Shown here: positions 17,976 to 26,237 of the stretch, in pieces
Numbering within the stretch: position 1 is the first letter of the stretch
Layout of the letters: each line of letters begins with the position of its first letter
DNA from: Chitinophaga silvisoli
GTDB taxonomy: Bacteria > Bacteroidota > Bacteroidia > Chitinophagales > Chitinophagaceae
Assembly: GCF_003412465.1 (NCBI RefSeq)
Contig: NZ_QTJV01000014.1
Location: 62,001 to 126,000, forward strand
Direction of reading: 5' to 3'
Length of the DNA: 64,000 nt
Notes under the pieces: model-generated
Database searches by the model: none
The model's input: the letters and a program-made list of their open reading frames with translations, nothing else
What the model was told of the DNA's origin: nothing
Translations under genes and position numbers: made by a program

Positions 17976-18087
17976 AAGAGCTTGTATCAAAAGTAAAATC
18001 CCCGGCATTTAATTCGGGTACCTGAGGGAGAGAATTTTTTGTTTAGAAATTCTCAATGCCTTCAGATTACTTTTGATACAACCTCTT
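17976..18087. repeat. Long foldable repeat, copy 1 (inverted relative to copy 2)
   Basis: Outer arms of 21 bp (AAGAGCTTGTATC... at 17976 and ...GATACAACCTCTT ending 18087) pair with a single mismatch. Between them are two inner inverted repeats, CCCG/CGGG and GAGAATTT/AAATTCTC, so the single strand can form a three-way junction. The whole sequence is a close reverse complement of 20371-20480. It lies between the convergent ends of the exporter operon and the MFS gene. A T-rich run follows the right arm. Confidence 0.85.
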
Positions 18088-18133
18088 CTTTTATTTTCTG
18101 ATTGAGAGGGTAAATATTGATACAGGCAAGCAA

Positions 18134-19318
18134 TTACGCCGCCAATCCTCTCCCACTGGCATTCATATTCACCGGCGGATTTTGCATTCTGATCAAACGG
18201 ATCGCAAAACCAACGCCTACCACAGCCATGCAAGCTCCTACTACCACGGGATAAGTAAATCCATATCCCATTACTATTGGTAAACCACCCAGGAAAGCCC
18301 CGAGAGAGTTCCCGATATTAAATGCAGCCTGTATCAGTGCTGCTCCCAGCATCTCTGAATCGCCGGAAGTATTGATCATCAGGATCTGTATAGGTGCAGC
18401 AATCATCATAGACAATGCGCCTGTCAGGAAAGTCAGGAATAAGGAAATAAATTGAATACCGGAGAAATAATGAATTGACAGCAGGGTTAGCGCCATACAA
18501 AGAAGGAGACAGGCACAGGTATATACAGGCTGAAAACGATCAGCAAGCCTACCGCCGACCAGGTTACCTACGATCATACCCAAACCGGCCAGGACCATGA
18601 TCCAGGACACGCTATCCTGTGAGAAATGCGATACATCTGTCATCAATGGGGAGATGTAACTGATCCAGGCGAACATACCACCCGTACCAACGGCGGTAAT
18701 TGCGATCACCAGCCAGGCCTGTGGGTTCTTTAAGACTTCCAGTTCTTTCTTCACATCCGCATTTTCATTGGCAGGCAATGCAGGCAACCATAATTCAAGT
18801 GCGAGCAGGGTGATTAAACCGATTACAGCCACCAGTCCAAAAGTATACCTCCACAACAAATGGTGGCCTATCCAGGTACCGATGGGTACCATCACAAGGT
18901 TGGCAATAGTAAGTCCGGAAAACATCACGGCAATAGCCTGGGCTTGTTTCCCTTTGTCTGCCAGTCTGCTGGCGACAACAGAACCTACGCCGAAAAATGC
19001 ACCGTGCGGCAGACCTGCGAAGAACCTTGCCATGAGCAGGGTGACAGGCCCGGGTGAAAATGCAGATAAGGCATTGAACACAGTGAAAATCAGCATTAAA
19101 AAAAGTAAGATCTTCTTAGGAGGATGCTTTACACTCATCATGACGAGCAGGGGAGCACCTACTACTACGCCGAGTGCATAGGCAGAAATAAGGTGGCCAG
19201 CCTCAGGGATAGTAATGTGCAGGTTACCGGCAATATCCTGCAAAAGGCCCATCATTACAAATTCAGTTGTTCCTATTCCTAATCCGCCCAAAAGCAGGGG
19301 CATTAAACTCTTTTTCAT
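18134..19318 (-). CDS. MFS transporter, AraJ-like efflux type (DHA1)
   Basis: Inner membrane transporter of 394 residues with about twelve hydrophobic segments. The opening GLGIGTTEFVMMGLLQDIA and SAYALGVVVGAPLL are characteristic of AraJ/YdhP-like DHA1 antiporters; the loop after helix 4 carries ARFFAGLPHGAFFG. Substrate unknown. A -7 element (TAATTTTG, 19358-19351 on the minus strand) lies 32 nt before the start. The gene and its two neighbours are bracketed by inverted copies of a ~110-bp repeat. Confidence 0.9.
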   Translation of the reverse strand: MKKSLMPLLLGGLGIGTTEFVMMGLLQDIAGNLHITIPEAGHLISAYALGVVVGAPLLVMMSVKHPPKKILLFLMLIFTVFNALSAFSPGPVTLLMARFFAGLPHGAFFGVGSVVASRLADKGKQAQAIAVMFSGLTIANLVMVPIGTWIGHHLLWRYTFGLVAVIGLITLLALELWLPALPANENADVKKELEVLKNPQAWLVIAITAVGTGGMFAWISYISPLMTDVSHFSQDSVSWIMVLAGLGMIVGNLVGGRLADRFQPVYTCACLLLCMALTLLSIHYFSGIQFISLFLTFLTGALSMMIAAPIQILMINTSGDSEMLGAALIQAAFNIGNSLGAFLGGLPIVMGYGFTYPVVVGACMAVVGVGFAIRLIRMQNPPVNMNASGRGLAA

Positions 19319-19350
19319 ATGGTTGGCTACGATGTACGACGATGAGGGCG

Positions 19351-19358
19351 CAAAATTA
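19351..19358 (-). promoter_or_regulatory. -7 element TAATTTTG for MFS gene
   Basis: Perfect TAnnTTTG on the minus strand, 32 nt before the ATG at 19318; this promoter leaves a short leader, unlike many in the window. No clear -33 was found at the expected distance. Confidence 0.5.
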
Positions 19359-19405
19359 GCAGATTTTTGGGGAGGGAGGTATAAATTTTATTTATGAGGG
19401 TATTC

Positions 19406-19816
19406 TTAATTATTCAAGACAGAAGTAATCCACATCCAGTTTATCACTAAGAATACCACACAAAAAACTGCACTCAACATAATCAGCCTGGCTAATTTAT
19501 CGCCTGGTTCCACCATTGCAGTAGTTGGATCATCTTTCAGGTAGCGGACATTCACAATCTTCCCTATCTCAGGTTTACTTATTCCAGGTCTGTCAGCCGG
19601 AAAAATATGCCGCCCATTATGTGCCTGGAATTCAATGACCGGGTCATACATTAAATCATTATCCTGGTTTTCTGATTCGACCATAGCAATGATCACTCCT
19701 TCGCAACGTTCTCCATTTGAATGTATTGAATAAAGGTACCTGGCCCTGTTTAATGCCTGTAACAGGAACATCATAAAACAGAAATCAGCTAATAGCAACA
19801 TTATTAATGAGAGCAT
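19406..19816 (-). CDS. DUF3592-like membrane protein
   Basis: A 136-residue protein with one membrane helix at each end (MLSLIMLLLADFCFMMFLL and LIMLSAVFCVVFLVINWMW) and an extracytoplasmic beta-rich middle containing CEGVIIAMV, YDPVIEFQAHNG and GKIVNVRYLKDDPTTAMV. This is the plan of DUF3592, whose function is unknown. It lies 87 bp upstream of the MFS gene on the same strand, inside the block bracketed by the inverted repeats. Confidence 0.72.
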   Translation of the reverse strand: MLSLIMLLLADFCFMMFLLQALNRARYLYSIHSNGERCEGVIIAMVESENQDNDLMYDPVIEFQAHNGRHIFPADRPGISKPEIGKIVNVRYLKDDPTTAMVEPGDKLARLIMLSAVFCVVFLVINWMWITSVLNN

Positions 19817-19992
19817 TACTTAACCGGATTTTAATAAGAATAAAGGTAGAATCAGCGCTTCATTCCTACATACTACTTATGTGTCATTATTAGTGTTATC
19901 CGATAGCTTAACATTATTTAACTATCCACCCTGGCCAATTGGCACGATACTGGCCTTATAGCTATCGTTATTCAACAATAAAAATTAAAGTT

Positions 19993-20364
19993 ATGAAAGC
20001 AAAAATAGTTTTAATCGTGATGGTTCTTTTTACTGGTGTTACAATGCAGGTATCTGCACAATATGGACACAGGGACAGGGGCAGAGACAGAGAGAGGGTT
20101 GTGGTAGTTAAGGAAGTTCCCGGACATCATAGAGTAGTGGCTTACCAGGGAGTGACTTATCATTATGCAGATGGCAGGTATTACCGCCCTGTAAATGGCG
20201 GATATGAAAGATTATCTGCACCACCTGCAGGCATTACTGTAAATTTTGTACCAAATGGTTATAAAATACGTATGCACAAAGGCGTTAGATATTATTACAG
20301 AGGGGATGTGTGCTATAGGGAAGTAAGACCTCATGCTTATGTTGTGACTACAAGACCCTGGTAA
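19993..20364 (+). CDS. Small secreted Tyr/Arg-rich protein (DUF6515-like)
   Basis: A 123-residue protein with a signal peptide (MKAKIVLIVMVLFTGVTMQVSAQ) followed by a charged RDRGRDRERVVVV segment and a C-terminal half with repeated Tyr and Gly motifs (GVTYHYADGRYYRPV, GVRYYYRGDVCYREV). The pattern resembles the small DUF6515-type exported proteins of Bacteroidota; function unknown. The ATG at 19993 starts exactly with the signal peptide, so the upstream extension to 19939 is rejected. A foldable repeat begins 6 bp after its stop. Confidence 0.75.
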   Translation: MKAKIVLIVMVLFTGVTMQVSAQYGHRDRGRDRERVVVVKEVPGHHRVVAYQGVTYHYADGRYYRPVNGGYERLSAPPAGITVNFVPNGYKIRMHKGVRYYYRGDVCYREVRPHAYVVTTRPW

Positions 20365-20370
20365 TTTTTA

Positions 20371-20480
20371 AAGAGGTTGTATCAAAAGTAATTTGAAGGC
20401 ATTGAGAATTTCATAAATAAAAATTCTCTCCCTCAGGTACCCGGATAAAATTCCGGATTTTACCTTTGATACAACCTCTT
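20371..20480. repeat. Long foldable repeat, copy 2
   Basis: Outer arms AAGAGGTTGTATC... (from 20371) and ...GATACAACCTCTT (to 20480) pair over 21 bp with one mismatch; inner hairpins are GAGAATTT/AAATTCTC and CCGGA/TCCGG. It is the reverse complement of the element at 17976-18087 with scattered differences, and the inner stems are kept despite sequence change. It is flanked by TA on both sides. It follows the small secreted gene and ends in a T-rich run, so it can act as a terminator. Confidence 0.85.
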
Positions 20481-20543
20481 TATTTTTTCTATTCCAGCAG
20501 TTCCCAAAATGCACCTATGCATTTAGGACGATGAATTAATCGC

Positions 20544-20551
20544 TACCTTTG
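20544..20551 (+). promoter_or_regulatory. -7 element TACCTTTG
   Basis: Perfect TAnnTTTG, 4 nt before the ATG at 20556; implies a leaderless message for the thioredoxin-like gene. Confidence 0.6.
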
Positions 20552-20555
20552 CAAT

Positions 20556-21125
20556 ATGACATTCAAGGATTATAGTGATTACTTTGAGCTTATTCTCAGC
20601 AGGAAAGATGAGGAGCAACCAGCACCATACGACAATCCTCACTACCTGGACTACACTAAACTGAACTCGACCAGGATGAACCGTTGGTTCAAAACCGGTA
20701 ATCTTACGCCTGAATTTACCGCTGCTATTCAGCAAATCGATACTTTCCAACACTGGATCATTATTACAGAACCATGGTGTGGAGATGCAGCACATAGCAT
20801 TCCATTCCTGGAAATGGCGGGTCGACTGAACCCCCTCATAAAAGTGACTTATGAACTGCGGGACAGCGAGCCATTCAGGATTGAACAATATCTGACAAAC
20901 AAAGGAAAGTCTATTCCAAAACTGATTATCCGGAATGCGGATAATTACGACCTGGCCACCTGGGGTCCCAGACCAAAGGATTGCCAGGCCCTCTATACCA
21001 GGCTGACTGCTGAGAAGGCGGATTTTGATCTCGTGAAGACGGAGATTCAGAAATGGTATAACGCAAATAAAGGGAAAGACCTGCAGGAAGAAATGACCGT
21101 ATTGCTGCAGGGGATCCGGGGATAG
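20556..21125 (+). CDS. Thioredoxin-like protein with single-Cys WCGD motif
   Basis: A 189-residue cytoplasmic protein with a thioredoxin-like fold (residues ~45-160): TEPWCGDAAHSIPFLEMA in place of the WCGPC active site, followed by a cis-Pro region (GKSIPKLIIRN). Only one active-site Cys is present, so ordinary dithiol-disulfide exchange is unlikely; related single-Cys proteins are common in Bacteroidota and their role is not known. Start fixed by a -7 element 4 nt upstream. It is a single gene between the repeat and pdxY. Confidence 0.8.
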   Translation: MTFKDYSDYFELILSRKDEEQPAPYDNPHYLDYTKLNSTRMNRWFKTGNLTPEFTAAIQQIDTFQHWIIITEPWCGDAAHSIPFLEMAGRLNPLIKVTYELRDSEPFRIEQYLTNKGKSIPKLIIRNADNYDLATWGPRPKDCQALYTRLTAEKADFDLVKTEIQKWYNANKGKDLQEEMTVLLQGIRG

Positions 21126-21269
21126 AAGCCTTACAATCGAAGTACAGGCCTACATACGACCACTTATTAACCTTGTCATTTTGAGCCTGTAATCCCTTAG
21201 CGACCTGGAGCAGCACTGGACTACCTGATTTTATCACTTTTGGCCTACCATACTAATCCAGCATCTCCT

Positions 21270-21277
21270 TACATTTG
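21270..21277 (+). promoter_or_regulatory. -7 element TACATTTG
   Basis: Perfect TAnnTTTG, 3 nt before the ATG at 21281 of pdxY; the TTG at 21275 inside the element is therefore not the start. Confidence 0.6.
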
Positions 21278-21280
21278 CGT

Positions 21281-22102
21281 ATGCCAAAAAACATTATCAG
21301 TATCCAAAGCCAGGTAGCCAGTGGCTACGTAGGCAATAACATTGCAGGGTTTGCCATCCAGCTGCATGGCATCGACCTTACCTTACTGCCTACCGTTTTC
21401 CTGTCCGCCCATACCGGGCACCCGGTTATCTTCGGAGAAGCCACCTCCCCTTCTTTATTATCCGACCTGGTGAAGGGTATCGGCGCTATCAATATCCCTG
21501 CAGATGCAGATTACCTCATCAGCGGTTTCTGCAACCTGCCCGAAAATATAGACATTATTGCTAATGCTGTCATCCAGTACCCTCACCTGAAATTCGTATA
21601 CGATCCGGTATTTGGCGACTTTCACTGCGGTGGTCTCTATTTCGAAGAAGAAATAGCCAATTATTCCGTCAATAAACTCTTACCATACGCTCACATTCTT
21701 ACCCCCAATCACTGGGAACTTGAATTTATCCTGAAGAAGCAATTTAAAACACTGGATGAATTAAAAACGGCTTTAGCGGGGCATGCCCTCCTGAAAGACA
21801 AGACAATCATTCTCACCAGCGCAAATCTGGCCGATACACCACCTGATGTCATGGAAGTAGTATTGATCCAGGGCGAACATATTGCGCGCTTCCACGGGCC
21901 TAAAATCCCCTTGGAAACCACCGGCACCGGCGACCTCTTCACGGCGATCATCACATCTCAGCTCACACTGAAGAAAAGCCTCGACGACGCCATCCGGATA
22001 GCTATGGATTTCATTAACCATACACTTTCTTACGTGCAGTCTGTCAATGAAAAAGAATTGAGCGCAGCCGCCCTCATGAAACACCTGCACCTCTTAAGAT
22101 AA
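21281..22102 (+). CDS. pdxY: Pyridoxal/pyridoxamine kinase
   Basis: Ribokinase-type kinase of 273 residues that phosphorylates vitamin B6 vitamers in the PLP salvage pathway. The N-terminal ISIQSQVASGYVGNNIAGFAIQLHG is the PdxY/PdxK signature, with YDPVFGD and LTPNHWELEF in the middle and the catalytic anion hole GTGDLFTA near the C-terminus. Length is typical (~280). A -7 element 3 nt upstream fixes the start. PLP-binding yggS lies just downstream and a MocR-type PLP-dependent regulator about 1.8 kb away, so this looks like a vitamin B6 neighbourhood. Confidence 0.9.
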   Translation: MPKNIISIQSQVASGYVGNNIAGFAIQLHGIDLTLLPTVFLSAHTGHPVIFGEATSPSLLSDLVKGIGAINIPADADYLISGFCNLPENIDIIANAVIQYPHLKFVYDPVFGDFHCGGLYFEEEIANYSVNKLLPYAHILTPNHWELEFILKKQFKTLDELKTALAGHALLKDKTIILTSANLADTPPDVMEVVLIQGEHIARFHGPKIPLETTGTGDLFTAIITSQLTLKKSLDDAIRIAMDFINHTLSYVQSVNEKELSAAALMKHLHLLR

Positions 22103-22107
22103 ATACT

Positions 22108-22355
22108 ATGCTCATACACTTTATTGTTCATGAGGCCTACGAAGCGCCTCGTGCATAGCTTCTTTGGCCAGGGCCAGGAATTACAAAGTGAGTTTGATGG
22201 ATAGATTTACACCGGTGGTACTGACCTTGGTCATTGCCAACAGCCATGAAGAAGAGATCAGCAACCCGGATGCTTCTTTTACTGAGATGAAGGTGAAGCT
22301 CTTTACTTTTTGCGATAAACTCATAGCCGCTTATGAAAGCAACGATTATCAGTAA
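22108..22355 (+). pseudogene. Remnant of a type-1 glutamine amidotransferase
   Basis: From the ATG at 22108 the frame reads MLIHFIVHEAYEAPRA and stops at TAG (22156). In another frame from about 22161 it reads ARARNYKVS, then LVIANSHEEEISNPDASF and TEMKVKLFTFCDKLIAAYE to TAA at 22355. These pieces resemble the first ~35 and last ~40 residues of GMP-synthase-like type-1 glutamine amidotransferases of about 230 residues, joined by a frameshift and lacking the central part with the catalytic Cys. The end overlaps the yggS start by 23 bp. An alternative is a real 63-residue protein from TTG 22164. The alignment is from memory. Confidence 0.55.
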
Positions 22356-23049
22356 TATTCAAGCCGTTCGCCAACGGATCAAAGCCGCCTGCAACCTTGC
22401 AGGCCGCGACGTACAGGACGTACAGCTCCTGCTGGCCACTAAAACAGTGCCTCCTGAGAAAATACGAATCGCCATCGAAGCCGGCGAAACCCTGATCGGA
22501 GAAAACAAAGTCCAGGAGTTCCGCGACAAGCAGGAGGCCCTGCAGGACCTGCACATTGAACGTCATTTTATCGGACATTTGCAAACCAATAAGGTCAAAG
22601 ATGTTCTAAAATATGTAAGTTGCATCCAATCGCTGGACCGCATAGTCCTTGCGCAGGAACTGGACAAGCGCCTGCAAAGCGAAGGCAGAAGTCTCGATGT
22701 CTTCATACAGGTCAATACCTCTTATGAAGAAAGCAAATTCGGCGTAGCACCCGAAGCCGTCGAAACGCTGATCAAAAATGTTCAGTCTTACGGCACAATG
22801 CATATTAAAGGCTTAATGACGATTGGCTTGCTGGATGTAGAAGTGGAGAAAATGCGACCTTCTTTAAGGTTACTCAGAGAGATCAGAGAACGTTTGGGAA
22901 TGCCGCAGCTACAACTTTCCATGGGCATGTCACAGGACCTGGAACCCGCCATTGCTGAAGGATCCAACATTGTACGTGTAGGTACCTCCATCTTCGGCAA
23001 TCGCTTCTTAGGCAAAGAAATCTGGAATGAAAACGAAAATATATCATGA
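22333..23049 (+). CDS. yggS: YggS-family PLP homeostasis protein
   Basis: PLP-binding protein of 238 residues with the alanine-racemase-type barrel. Lys37 in LLLATKT is the PLP lysine; GENKVQEFRDK, HFIGHLQTNK, LMTIG, SMGMSQDLEPAI and VRVGTSIFG are the family signatures. It has no known enzyme activity; it controls free PLP and B6 vitamers. Its stop overlaps the start of an AAA ATPase in ATGA (23046-23049), and pdxY lies upstream. No promoter element of its own is evident because the region in front is a gene remnant. Confidence 0.92.
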   Translation: MKATIISNIQAVRQRIKAACNLAGRDVQDVQLLLATKTVPPEKIRIAIEAGETLIGENKVQEFRDKQEALQDLHIERHFIGHLQTNKVKDVLKYVSCIQSLDRIVLAQELDKRLQSEGRSLDVFIQVNTSYEESKFGVAPEAVETLIKNVQSYGTMHIKGLMTIGLLDVEVEKMRPSLRLLREIRERLGMPQLQLSMGMSQDLEPAIAEGSNIVRVGTSIFGNRFLGKEIWNENENIS

Positions 23050-23771
23050 GTGTATACGACCTTACCATACAGGAAACGGTAAATGTTGATTTTGAAGAAA
23101 TCTTCTTTACACCTGAAAACAAAGCTGCCCTCAGCCAGGTGATCAAAGAGTACAAATACCTCGATGAGCTAAAGAAATATGGCTTACAGATCGACAACAA
23201 GATCCTTTTACATGGGCAGTCCGGCTGTGGCAAAACGACTACTGCCAAGGCAATTGCCACTGCCCTGAATAAAAGGATTACTATCGTCAACCTGAGTAAT
23301 CTCGTATCTGCCCGTATCGGTGAAACGTCTAAGAACCTGAAGTCCCTATTTGATCTGTCAGCCAGGCAAAAGTCTGTACTCTTCCTCGATGAGTTTGACC
23401 TGATGGGTAAGACAAGGGATAATAATGAGGACAATGATGTGGGCGAAATGCGCAGGCTTGTCAATTCTCTTATCCAGGAAATAGACTATCTGCCGGGAGA
23501 GTGCTTGCTGATCTGTGCAACCAATCATTATGAAATGATCGATCCGGCCATCTTGCGGCGATTCCAGTTAAAGATTAAGTATGATTTACCTTCTGAGGCG
23601 GACCTGGACGGGTATTATGACAGGATGCTGTCGCCGTTTCCGGCGCATTTGCAGGACCTGGACAGAAAGTATGGGATTTCTTATGCAGAGGTAAAGGATT
23701 ATATCCATACGACTATGAAGAAGCGGATTATTGCTGAACTGGAGGCGAAGAGCTATGTTGCCGGTAATTAA
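23046..23771 (+). CDS. AAA-family ATPase, coupled to yggS
   Basis: Single-domain AAA+ ATPase of 241 residues: Walker A GQSGCGKTT (residues 57-65), pore/second-region signature VSARIGETSKNLKSLF, Walker B VLFLDEFD, sensor 1 CATNH and arginine finger region PAILRRFQLKI, then a short lid. There is no protease or membrane domain and no recognition domain beyond ~50 N-terminal residues. It overlaps yggS by 4 bp, an unusual coupling. Family members often remodel partner proteins; the partner here is unknown. Confidence 0.85.
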   Translation: MSVYDLTIQETVNVDFEEIFFTPENKAALSQVIKEYKYLDELKKYGLQIDNKILLHGQSGCGKTTTAKAIATALNKRITIVNLSNLVSARIGETSKNLKSLFDLSARQKSVLFLDEFDLMGKTRDNNEDNDVGEMRRLVNSLIQEIDYLPGECLLICATNHYEMIDPAILRRFQLKIKYDLPSEADLDGYYDRMLSPFPAHLQDLDRKYGISYAEVKDYIHTTMKKRIIAELEAKSYVAGN

Positions 23772-23875
23772 ATATGTAGCCTTTAAAGCAAAGCCCTGGG
23801 TATTTATTATCATCTCATCGCAACCTTGAGACTACTTCCTGTAATGTAGGGCATCTTTAAATTTATCATCACCCA

Positions 23876-25312
23876 ATGCTACGTCCCTGGAGAATAGAAA
23901 TACAACTGGATCCGCAATCGGAAAAAGCGATTTACCTGCAAATCGCCGATGTGATCATTCAGGATATTCAGACCGGCCGCTTAAAAGCCGGCGATGCGCT
24001 GCCCGGTAGCCGTCAGCTGGCAGCGGACCTCAGCGTAAACAGGAACACCGTGGTAGATGCCCTGAATGTACTGATCAATGAAGGCTGGATCGAAGCGAAG
24101 CCCCGCAAAGGCGCTTTTGTGGCAGACGTACTTCCCACCACACAAGCGCATACCCATGGTGGCAAACAAACCATCAGCCAACCAGCATTCAAAAATCACA
24201 TTCACCTGTATTTCGACGATGGTTTTCCTGATAGCAAGATAGCGCCCATGACAGAACTGGCCCGCGCCTACAGAAAGATCTTTAATCAGAAAGCCCGTTG
24301 GCAGCTAATGGGCTATAACAGTGAACTGGGCGATGAAGCATTCAGGAAAGTAGTAGCCCAGATGCTGAACCATCAACGCGGGATGCAGGTCACTGCCAAT
24401 GATATCTGCATCACGAGAGGCAGCCAGATGGCCACTTACCTGGCTGCACATTGTTTACTGGAAGCTGGAGATAAAGTGATTGTAGAAAGTCCGGGCTACC
24501 GACCTGCCTGGAAAGCACTTGAGAATGCAGGAGCACAACTGATTCCCATCGCTGTTGATGAAGAAGGGATCGTTATCGAAGAGGTCATTGCCTGCCTGCA
24601 ATCGCAGGGGCAAATAAAGGCCATGTTTATCACTCCACATCACCAATATCCGACTACCGTAACTTTGAGTCTGCAACGCAGACAGGCAATCATCCGGCTC
24701 TCCAATGAATATGGGTTTACCATCGTGGAAGATGATTATGACAATGAATTTCACTTTGGATACCGGCCGGTACTCCCATTGGCCAGCTTTCCGGAGTTAA
24801 GAAACTATGTGTACATCGGTACCATGAGCAAGGTGGTTGCGCCCGCATTGCGCATTGGTTACCTGGTGTCGAATGACCCTGCTTTTATGCAAAAAGTAGC
24901 AGGCCTGCGCAAGATTATTGATGTGCAGGGAGATGCAATGATGGAACAGGCTGTACTTGAACTGATCAATGATGGTACTATCAAGAAACATATTCGCAAG
25001 GCTACACTCTTTTATAAAAACAAGCGGGATAAAACCCTGCAACTGCTGGAAAAATACCTGAAAGGGAAAGCGGATTATGAAGTACCTGAAGGCGGACTGG
25101 CATTCTGGATTGAACCTGTCGCTAAAATAAACTGGCCCAGGGTAGCAGATGAGCTTTTGGCGAAAGGTATTAAAATAAATACGCCGGATAATTATAGCGA
25201 TGATCCCCGGCTGAACGGGTTTAGGTTCGGGTACGGAGCACTATCCGAAGCACAGCTGGAAGAAGGGATCAGGGCTTTGGCAGCGTACCTGCCCGGTAAG
25301 GATAAAACATAG
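23876..25312 (+). CDS. MocR-type regulator (GntR wHTH fused to aminotransferase-like domain)
   Basis: A 478-residue fusion: winged helix of GntR type (residues ~15-80: SVNRNTVVDALNVLINEGWIEAKPRKGAFV) and a fold-type I aminotransferase domain (~110-475) with PLP lysine Lys319 in TMSKVVAPALRIGY. MocR proteins sense PLP or amino acids; PdxR, one subgroup, regulates PLP synthesis. Its closeness to pdxY and yggS makes a B6-related role plausible but unproved. A near -7 (TAAATTTA) lies upstream. It could instead regulate a distant amino acid gene. Confidence 0.88.
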   Translation: MLRPWRIEIQLDPQSEKAIYLQIADVIIQDIQTGRLKAGDALPGSRQLAADLSVNRNTVVDALNVLINEGWIEAKPRKGAFVADVLPTTQAHTHGGKQTISQPAFKNHIHLYFDDGFPDSKIAPMTELARAYRKIFNQKARWQLMGYNSELGDEAFRKVVAQMLNHQRGMQVTANDICITRGSQMATYLAAHCLLEAGDKVIVESPGYRPAWKALENAGAQLIPIAVDEEGIVIEEVIACLQSQGQIKAMFITPHHQYPTTVTLSLQRRQAIIRLSNEYGFTIVEDDYDNEFHFGYRPVLPLASFPELRNYVYIGTMSKVVAPALRIGYLVSNDPAFMQKVAGLRKIIDVQGDAMMEQAVLELINDGTIKKHIRKATLFYKNKRDKTLQLLEKYLKGKADYEVPEGGLAFWIEPVAKINWPRVADELLAKGIKINTPDNYSDDPRLNGFRFGYGALSEAQLEEGIRALAAYLPGKDKT

Positions 25313-25456
25313 TATCCACGCTTTTAACACATAAAACAACCGCTGACCCATTCGATGGCATCGCTTACTTAGCAGGTAGTTTACTTTACTACTACCTACA
25401 TCAGCATTTAAGGCTGATATGACTCCTGACAGTATCTTTTTACCGGGCTGGCATCG

Positions 25457-26080
25457 CTATTTCTTACCCGGCCTGATATTCAGGTATGCCTCCTTATAAT
25501 CCTCCCCGGGAGAATATACAATTACTGCTATCACCTCTTTCTTAGCATTCGTTTCAAATGCAATCCCATGCCCTGCATCCCACACCGTACACTCCCCACC
25601 ATCCGCCTTATATGTGCTTACTTTCTTCAGCTCATATTTCGCATTCAGCTCCTCCAACGCAGACCCGACATGCAGACTATCTTTCGTTTTAAATGCCGGG
25701 GATGTCACCCTGATCTGCTTTACCTTCGCCGCCGGATGCTCCCCTTCCGTATCACGGGCAGATAATATAGACGTTGAATGCCCACCCTTGTAATAGATGG
25801 CTACAGACTTCTGCATCGCCGCATCCCCATCATCCGGTTTACCCAGCAATTTGATTACATCATCCATATTTTCATCAATATGGGTATTCCCGATTGCCTT
25901 GCCTGGTACCACCAGGTATGCTTCATTTTCTGCAACCGGTTCTGTTGATGGCGATGGCACCGCTACCGGCGCAGGCACAGCAGGGGCTGCAATAGAGGAG
26001 TCCTTATCAGCAACTGTACCCCTCTGATTAGACTGGCATGCCGCCAGCAAAAACATGGCTAAAATGATATTCGTTTTCAT
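25457..26080 (-). CDS. Hypothetical lipoprotein
   Basis: A 207-residue protein with lipoprotein signal MKTNIILAMFLLAAC (Cys15), then a Pro/Ala/Val-rich linker of about 45 residues, then a globular part beginning YLVVPGKAIGNTHIDENMD and DVIKLLGKPDD. The phrase IGxTxIxxxxxDVIxLLGKPD resembles the tandem BamE/SmpA-like fold of small lipoproteins, but I cannot confirm it. It lies downstream of the giant adhesin gene on the same strand, separated by a terminator hairpin. Confidence 0.68.
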   Translation of the reverse strand: MKTNIILAMFLLAACQSNQRGTVADKDSSIAAPAVPAPVAVPSPSTEPVAENEAYLVVPGKAIGNTHIDENMDDVIKLLGKPDDGDAAMQKSVAIYYKGGHSTSILSARDTEGEHPAAKVKQIRVTSPAFKTKDSLHVGSALEELNAKYELKKVSTYKADGGECTVWDAGHGIAFETNAKKEVIAVIVYSPGEDYKEAYLNIRPGKK

Positions 26081-26180
26081 ACTGTTTTCATATCAATTAT
26101 TATTCCGAACCATCCAATTATATACTTCTTTGAATCAAAACCCTGATTCAAATTCTTTTGTTTTTTTCCGATATAATTAA

Positions 26181-26214
26181 AAGGGGCCGTATCAAATAAA
26201 TGATACAACCCCTT
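26181..26214 (-). terminator. Terminator hairpin with the GTTGTATC stem (short form of the repeat)
   Basis: On the minus strand AAGGGGTTGTATCA (26214-26201), a 6-nt loop and TGATACGGCCCCTT (26194-26181) form a 14-bp stem with two central mismatches followed by TTAATTA. It stands 23 bp after the stop of the giant gene. The stem shares AAGRGGTTGTATC with the long repeats at 17976 and 20371. Confidence 0.7.
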
Positions 26215-26237
26215 ATGTCCTAAGAAAGATTTCCCGT

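Noticed and set aside
17976..20480. A complete insertion sequence between the inverted repeats
   Set aside because: The genes inside (MFS pump, DUF3592 protein, small secreted protein) include no transposase, so the pair is not a normal IS or an evident composite transposon.
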